A stretch of DNA of 64,000 nucleotides from Ectobius pallidus (lineage: Eukaryota > Arthropoda > Insecta > Blattodea > Ectobiidae), in NCBI GenBank assembly GCA_964059195.1, contig CAXKWD010000014.1, positions 992,001 through 1,056,000 on the forward strand. The letters are read 5' to 3'. The stretch's first letter is position 1. Every line of letters begins with the position of its first letter. The position numbers and the translations under genes were made by a program. Shown piece by piece: positions 52,701 through 61,200 of the stretch. Under the pieces are notes generated by a model. It was not told the origin of the DNA and ran no database searches. It saw nothing but the letters and a program-made list of their open reading frames with translations.

Positions 52701-55299
52701 TGCTAATGGCAAAACATTGGTTGTAAATTTTGCTTTAATAGAAAGAATACTGTTGCCTAGCAATGAGTTTTAAAACACGAAAGTGTTGCCTAGCAATGCC
52801 ATTTTAAACCGCAAACTGTTGCCTAGCAATGTCATCAAAAACAACTGTTGCTTAGTAATGTCATTTTTAAACACAATATTGCTACCTATTATAAACTTTT
52901 AAAAATATACTGTTGTGTAGCAATGACAATTTCAGACACCAAACTTTTACTTTTCAATGCATTTTTAAAAGTCGAAACGTTTTCCTAGCAATGTAATTTT
53001 TGAAGACAATTTGGCTGCTTAACAATGTAATTTTTCTGTGACGAAAGTTTTGCCTAGCCATGCCAGTCTAAACCGGAAACTGTTGGCTAGCAATTAAGTT
53101 TTAAAACAACTGACTCTTGCTTAGCAATGACATTTTGAACAAGAAACTGTAGCTTAGCAATGCCATCTCCAAATACGAAACTGTTGCCTAGCAATGTCAT
53201 CTATAACGAATAGTTTTTAATCCTTCAATGATCAATAGATACAATGAAAATATCGGTGATATGCTAATGTCAAAACATGGGTTGTAAATTTTACTTTAAT
53301 AGAAAGAATACTGTTGCCTAGCAATGAGTTTTAAAACACGAAAGTGTTGCCTAGCAATGCCATTTTAAACCAGAAACTTTTGCCTAGAAATGTCATCAAA
53401 AAAACTGTTGCTTAGCAATGTCATTTTTGAACACAATATTGCTACCTATTAAAAGCTTTTAAAAAAGATACTGTTGCGTAGCAATGTCAATTTCTGACAC
53501 GAAACCTTTACCTTTCAATGCATTTTCCAAAGTCGAAACTTCTTACTAGCAATGTAATTTTTAAAGACAATTTGGCTGCCTATCAACGTAATTTTTTTAT
53601 CACGAATGTTTTTCCTAGCCATGCCAGTCTAAACCGGAAACTGTAGCCTAGCAATGAAGTTTTAAAACACCTGACTGTTGCTTAGCAATGACATTTTGAA
53701 CAAGAAACTCTAGCTTAGCAATGCCATCTCCAAATACGAAACTGTTGAATAGCAATGTCTTCTATAAGGAACAGTTTTTGATCCTTCAATGATCAATACA
53801 TACAATGAAAATATCGGTGATATGCTAATGTAAAAACATGGGTTGTAAATTTTACTTTAATAGAAAGAATACAGTTGCCTAGCAATGAGTTTTAAAACAC
53901 GAAAGTGTTGCCTAGCAATGCCATTTTAAACCGGAAACTGTTGCCTAGCAATGCCATAAAAAAGAACTGTTGCTTAGCAAAGTCATTTTTAAACACAATA
54001 TTGCTACCTATTATAAACTTTTAAAAAATATACTGTTGCGTAGCAATGTCAATATCAGACACAAATCTTTTACTTTTCAATGCATTTTTCATGTCGAAAC
54101 TTTTTCCTAGCAATGTAATTTTTAAATACAATTTGACTGCCTAACAATGTAATTTTTCTATCACGAAAGTTTTCCCTAGCCATGCCAGTCTAAAAGGAAA
54201 CTGTAGCCTAGCAATGAAGTTTTAAAACACCTGACGGTTGCTTAGCAATGACATTTTGAACAAGAAACTGTAGCTTAGCAATGCCATCTCCAAATACGAA
54301 ACTGTTGCCTAGCAATGTCATCTATAAGGAATAGTTTTTAATCCCTCAATGATCAATACATACAATGAAAATATCGGTGATATGCTAATGGCAAAACATG
54401 TGTTGTAAATTTTGCTTTAATAGAAAGAATACAGTTGCCTAGCAATGAGTTTTAAAACTCGAAAGTGTTGCCTAGCAATGCCATTTTAAACCGCAAACTG
54501 TTGCCTAGCAATGTCATCAAAAAGAACTGTTGCTTAGCAATGTCATTTTTAAACACAATATTCTACCTATTATAAACTTTTAAAAATATACTGTTGTGTA
54601 GCAATGTTAATTTCAGACACCAAACTTTTACTTTTCAATGCATTTTTCAAAGTCGAAACTTTTTCATAGCAATGTAATTTTTAAAGACGATTTGGCAGCT
54701 TAAAAATGTAATTTTTCTATGACGAAAGTTTTGCCTAGCCATGCCAGTCTAAACCGGAAACTGTTGCCTAGCAATTAAGTTTTAAAACACCTGACTCTTG
54801 CTTAGCAATGACATTTTGAACAAGAAACTTTAGCTTAGCAATGCCATATCCAAATACGAAACTGTTGCCTAGCAATGTCATCTATAAGGAATAGTTTTTA
54901 ATCCTTCAATGATCAATACATACAATGAAAATATCGGTGATATGCTAATGTCAAAACATGGGTTGTAAATTTTACTTTAATAGAAAGAATACTGCTGCCT
55001 AGCAATGAGTTTTAAAACACGAAAGTGTTGCCTGGCAATGCCATTTTAAACCAGAAACTGTTGCCTAGCAATGTCATCAAAAAGAACTGTTGCTTAGCAA
55101 TGTCATTTTTTAACACAATATTGCTACCTATTTAAAGCTTTTAAAAAAAGATACTGTTGCGTAGCAATGACAATTTCTGACACGAAACCTTTACCTTTCA
55201 ATGCATTTTCCAAAGTAGAAACTTCTTCCTAGCAATGTAATTTTTAAAGACAATTTGGCTGCCTATCAATGTAATTTTTCTATCACGAATGTTTTGCCT

Positions 55300-58200
55300 A
55301 ACCATGCCAGTCTAAACCGGAAACTGTTGCCTAGCAATGAAGTTTTAAAACACCTGATGTTGCTTAGCAATGACATTTTGAATTAGAAACTGTAGCTTAG
55401 CAATGCCATCTCCAAATACGAAACTATTGCCTAGCAATGTCATCTATAAGGAATAGCCTTCAATCCCTCAATGATCAATACATACAATGAAAATATCGGT
55501 GATATGCTAATGGCATAACAGGGGTTGTAAATTTTTCTTTAATAGAAAAGAATACTGTTGCCAAGCAATGAGTTTTAAAACACGAAAGTGTTGCCTAGCA
55601 ATGCCATTTTAAACCGCAAACTGTTGCCTAGCAATGCCATCAAAAAGAACTGTTGATTAGCAAAGTCATTTTTAAACACAATATTGCTACCTATTATAAA
55701 CTTTTAAAAAATATACTGTTGCGTAGCAATGTCAATATCAGACACAAATGTTTTACCTTTCAATGCATTTTTCATGTCGAGACTTTTTCCTAGCAATGTA
55801 ATTTTTAAAGACAATTTGGCTGCCTAACAATGTAATTTTTCTATCACGAAAGGTTTGCCTAGCAATGCCAGTCTAAACCGGAAACTGTTGCCTAGCAATT
55901 AAGTTTTAAAACAGCTGACTCTTGCTTAGCAATGACATTTTGAACATGAAACTGTAGCTTACCAATGCCATCTCCAAATACGAAACTGTTGCCTAGCAAT
56001 GTCTTCTATAAGGAAAAGTTTTTGATCCTCCAATGGTCAATACATACAATGAAAATATCGGTGATATGCTAATGTCAAAACATGGGTTGTAAATTTTACT
56101 TTAATAGAAAGAATACTGTTGCCTAGCAATTAGATTTAAAACACGAAAGTGTTGCCTAGCAATGCCATTTTAAACCGGAAACTGTTGCCTAGCAATGTCC
56201 TCAAAAGAACTGTTGCTTAGCAATGGCATTTTTAAACACAATATTGCTACCTATTAAAAGCTTTTAAAAAAAGATACTGTTGCGTAGCAATGTCAATTTC
56301 TGACACGAAACCTTTACCTTTCAATGCATTTTTCAAATTCGAAACTTCTTCCTAGCAATGTAATTTTTAAAGACAATTTGGCTACCTAACAATGTAATTT
56401 TTCTATCACGAATGTTTTGCCTAGCCATGCCAGTCTAAACCGGAAACTGTTGCCTAGCAATGAAGTTTTATAACACCTGACTGTTGCTTAGCAATGACAT
56501 TTGGAATAAGAAACTGTAGCTTAGCAATGCCATCTCCAAATACGAAACTGTTGCCTAGCAATGTCATCTATAAGGAATAGTTTTTAATCCCTCAATGATC
56601 AATACATACAATGAAAATATCGGTGATATGCTAATGGCAAAACATTGGTTGTAAATTTTGCTTTAATAGAAAGAATACTGTTGCCTAGCAATGAGTTTTA
56701 AAACACGAAAGTGTTGCCTAGCAATGCCATTTTAAACCGCAAACTGTTGCCTAGCAATGCCATCAAAAAGAACTGTTGATTAACAAAGTCATTTTTAAAC
56801 ACAGTATTGCTACCTATTATAAACTTTTAAATAATATACTGTTGCGTAGCAATGTCAATTTCAGACACGAAACTTTTACCTTTCAATGCATTTTTGAAAG
56901 TCGAAACTTTTTCCTAGTAATGTAATTTTTAAATACAATTTGACTGCCTAACAATGTAATTTTTCTATCACGAAAGTTTTCCCTAGCCATGCCAGTCTAA
57001 AAGGAAACTGTAGCCTAGCAATGAAGTTTTAAAACACCTGACTGTTGGTTAGCAATGACATTTTGAACAAGAAACTGTAGCTTAGCAATGCCATCTCCAA
57101 ATACGAAACTGTTGCCTAGCAATGTCATCTATAAGGAATAGTTTTAATCCCTCAGTCATCAATACATACAATGAAAATATCGGTGATATGCTAATGGCAA
57201 AACATGGGTTGGAAATTTTACTTTAATAGAAAGAATACAGTTGCCTAGCGATGAGTTTTAAAACACGAAAGTGTTGCCTAGCAATGCCATTTTAAACCGC
57301 AAACTGTTGCCTAGCAATGTCATCAAAAAGAACTGTTGCTTAGGAATGTCATTTTTTAACACAATATTGCTACCTATTTAAAGCTTTTAAAAAAAGATAC
57401 TGTTGCGTAGCAATGTCAATTTCTGACACGAAACCTTTACCTTTCAATGCATTTTCCAAAGTCGAAATTTCTTCCTAGCAATGTAATTTTTAAAGACAAT
57501 TTGGCTGCCTATCAATGTAATTTTTCTATCACGAATGTTTTGCCTAACCATGCCAGTCTAAACCGGAAACTGTTGCCTAGCAATGAAGTTTTAAAACACC
57601 TGATGTTGCTTAGCAATGACATTTTGAATTAGAAACTGTAGCTTAGCAATGCCATCTCCAAATACGAAACTATTGCCTAGCAATGTCATCTATAAGGAAT
57701 AGCCTTCAATCCCTCAATGATCAATACATACAATGAAAATATCGGTGATATGCTAATGGCATAACAGGGGTTGTAAATTTTTCTTTAATAGAAAAGAATA
57801 CTGTTGCCAAGCAATGAGTTTTAAAACACGAAAGTGTTGCCTAGCAATGCCATTTTAAACCGCAAACTGTTGCCTAGCAATGCCATCAAAAAGAACTGTT
57901 GATTAGCAAAGTCATTTTTAAACACAATATTGCTACCTATTATAAACTTTTAAAAAATATACTGTTGCGTAGCAATGTCAATATCAGACACAAATCTTTT
58001 ACCTTTCAATGCATTTTTCATGTCGAGACTTTTTCCTAGCAATGTAATTTTTAAAGACAATTTGGCTGCCTAACAATGTAATTTTTCTATCACGAAAGGT
58101 TTGCCTAGCAATCCCAGTCTAAACCGGAAACTGTTGCCTAGCAATTAAGTTTTAAAACAGCTGACTCTTGCTTAGCAATGACATTTTGAACATGAAACTG

Positions 58201-61200
58201 TAGCTTACCAATGCCATCTCCAAATACGAAACTGTTGCCTAGCAATGTCTTCTATAAGGAAAAGTTTTTGATCCTCCAATGATCAATACATACAATGAAA
58301 ATATCGGTGATATGCTAATGTCAAAACATGGGTTGTAAATTTTACTTTAATAGAAAGAATACTGTTGCCTAGCAATTAGTTTTAAAACACGAAAGTGTTG
58401 CCTAGCAATGCCATTTTAAACCGGAAACTGTTGCCTAGCAATCTCCTCAAAAAGAACTGTTGCTTAGCAATGGCATTTTTAAACACAATATTGCTACCTA
58501 TTAAAAGCTTTTAAAAAAAGATACTGTTGCGTAGCAATGTCAATTTCTGAAACGAAACCTTTACCTTTCAATGCATTTTTCAAATTCGAAACTTCTTCCT
58601 AGTAATGTAATTTTTGAAGACAATGTGGCTACCTAACGATGTAATTTTTCTATCACGAATGTTTTGCCTAGCCATGCCAGTCTAAACCGGAAACTGTTGC
58701 CTAGCAATGAAGTTTTAAAACACCTGACTGTTGCTTAGCAATGACATTTTGAATAAGAAACTGTAGCTTAGCAATGCCATCTCCAAATACGAAACTGTTG
58801 CCTAGCAATGTCATCTATAAGGAATAGTTTTTAATCCCTCAATGATCAATACATACAATGAAAATATCGGTGATATGCTAATGGCAAAACATTGGTTGTA
58901 AATTTTGCTTTAATAGAAAGAATACTGTTGCCTAGCAATGAGTTTTAAAACACGAAAGTGTTGCTTAGCAATGCCATTTTAAACCGCAAACTGTTGCCTA
59001 GCAATGTCATCAAAAACAACTGTTGCTTAGTAATGTCATTTTTAAACACAATATTGCTACCTATTATAAACTTTTAAAAATATACTGTTGTGTAGCAATG
59101 TTAATTTCAGACACCAAACTTTTACTTTTCAATGCATTTTTAAAAGTCGAAACGTTTTCCTAGCAATGTAATTTTTAAAGACAATTTGGCTGCTTAACAA
59201 TGTAATTTTTCTATGACGAAAGTTTTGAATAGCCATGCCAGTCTAAGCCGGAAACTGTTGCCTAGCAATTAAGTTTTAAAACAACTGACTCTTGCTTAGC
59301 ATGACATTTTGAACAAGAAACTGTAGCTTAGCAATGCCATCTCCAAATACGAAACTGTTGCCTAGCAATGTCATCTATAACGAATAGTTTTTAATCCTTC
59401 AATGATCAATAGATACAATGAAAATATCGGTGATATGCTAATGTCAAAACATGGGTTGTAAATTTTACTTTAATAGAAAGAATACTGTTGCCTAGCAATG
59501 AGTTTTAAAACACGAAAGTGTTGCCTAGCAATGCCATTTTAAACCGCAAACTGTTGCCTAGCAATGTCATCAAAAAGAACTGTTGCTTAGGAATGTCATT
59601 TTTTAACACAATATTGCTACCTATTTAAAGCTTTTAAAAAAAGATACTGTTGCGTAGCAATGTCAATTTCGGACACGAAACCTTTACCTTTCAATGCATT
59701 TTCCAAAGTCGAAACTTCTTCCTAGCAATGTAATTTTTAAAGACAATTTGGCTGCCTATCAATGTAATTTTTCTATCACGAATGTTTTGCCTAACCATGC
59801 CAGTCTAAACCGGAAACTGTTGCCTAGCAATGAAGTTTTAAAACACCTGATGTTGCTTAGCAATGACATTTTGAATTAGAAACTGTAGCTTAGCAATGCC
59901 ATCTCCAAATACGAAACTATTGCCTAGCAATGTCATCTATAAGGAATAGCCTTCAATCCCTCAATGATCAATACATACAATGAAAATATCGGTGATATGC
60001 TAATGGCATAACAGGGGTTGTAAATTTTTCTTTAATAGAAAAGAATACTGTTGCCAAGCAATGAGTTTTAAAACACGAAAGTGTTGCCTAGCAATGCCAT
60101 TTTAAACCGCAAACTGTTGCCTAGCAATGCCATCAAAAAGAACTGTTGATTAGCAAAGTCATTTTTAAACACAATATTGCTACCTATTATAAACTTTTAA
60201 AAAATATACTGTTGCGTAGCAATGTCAATATCAGACACAAATCTTTTACCTTTCAATGCATTTTTCATGTCGAGACTTTTTCCTAGCAATGTAATTTTTA
60301 AAGACAATTTGGCTGCCTAACAATGTAATTTTTCTATCACGAAAGGTTTGCCTAGCAATGCCAGTCTAAACCGGAAACTGTTGCCTAGCAATTAAGTTTT
60401 AAAACAGCTGACTCTTGCTTAGCAATGACATTTTGAACATGAAACTGTAGCTTACCAATGCCATCTCCAAATACGAAACTGTTGCCTAGCAATGTCTTCT
60501 ATAAGGAAACGTTTTTGATCCTCCAATGGTCAATACATACAATGAAAATATCGGTGATATGCTAATGTCAAAACATGGGTTGTAAATTTTACTTTAATAG
60601 AAAGAATACTGTTGCCTAGCAATTAGATTTAAAACACGAAAGTGTTGCCCAGCAATGCCATTTTAAACCGGAAACTGTTGCCTAGCAATGTCCTCAAAAA
60701 GAACTGTTGCTTAGGAATGTCATTTTTAAACACAATATTGCTACCTATTAAAAGCTTTTAAAAAAAGATACTGTTGCGTAGCAATGTCAATTTCTGACAC
60801 GAAACCTTTACCTTTCAATGCATTTTTCAAATTCGAAACTTCTTCCTAGCAATGTAATTTTTAAAGACAATTTGGCTACCTAACAATGTAATTTTTCTAT
60901 CACGAATGTTTTGCCTAGCCATGCCAGTCTAAACCGGAAACTGTTGCCTAGCAATGAAGTTTTATAACACCTGACTGTTGCTTAGCAATGACATTTGGAA
61001 TAAGAAACTGTAGCTTAGCAATGCCATCTCCAAATACGAAACTGTTGCCTAGCAATGTCATCTATAAGGAATAGTTTTTAATCCCTCAATGATCAATACA
61101 TACAATGAAAATATCGGTGATATGCTAATGGCAAAACATTGGTTGTAAATTTTGCTTTAATAGAAAGAATACTGTTGCCTAGCAATGAGTTTTAAAACAC

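Larger units (their letters stand above)
38418..53580 (+). repeat. 9-monomer higher-order repeat (~5,054 bp), three complete copies
   Basis: Units run about 38418-43470, 43471-48525 and 48526-53580 (5,053, 5,055 and 5,054 bp). Internal seams near 43461-43470 and 48516-48525 join F-type sequence (TTCTTACTAGC, GACAATTT) to E-type sequence (CTGCTTAACAATG). At the far end (53580) the F type continues as CTGCCTATCAACG, and at the start the flanking sequence is E type (GACGATTT). Shared markers are AATGTGTTTTAAAAC (39847, 44899, 49953), AGTGCCATTTT (40441, 45494, 50549), TTTTGATTAGCC (about 40698, 45751, 50806), the shortened ATACTTTGCG (about 41118, 46172, 51226), GCCATAATAAACC and GTTGGCTAGC. Units differ by few bases plus two patch-like tracts listed separately. 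Confidence 0.9.
24700..55100. repeat. Central array domain lacking A- and B-class monomers
   Basis: From about 24.7 to 55.1 kb the array consists of C-I class monomers, mostly E, G, H and I. No monomer has the full A signature (CACCTGATG, AACTATTGCC, GCCTTCAATCCC) or the B linker (GTTTTAATCCCTCA with ATCATCAATAC). Both classes are frequent on each side, at 2-23 kb and 55.1-60 kb. The monomer at 30789 has an A-like front but an I-type linker. The 6- and 9-monomer units lie wholly inside this domain. The part at 28.7-32.2 kb is a mosaic of G, D-like, G, I, H and H monomers, and 29.3-30.4 kb is repeated at 54.0-55.1 kb (landmarks 29666/54371 and 30226/54931; shared AAAACTCGAAAG and CCATATCCAAATAC). 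Confidence 0.7.
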
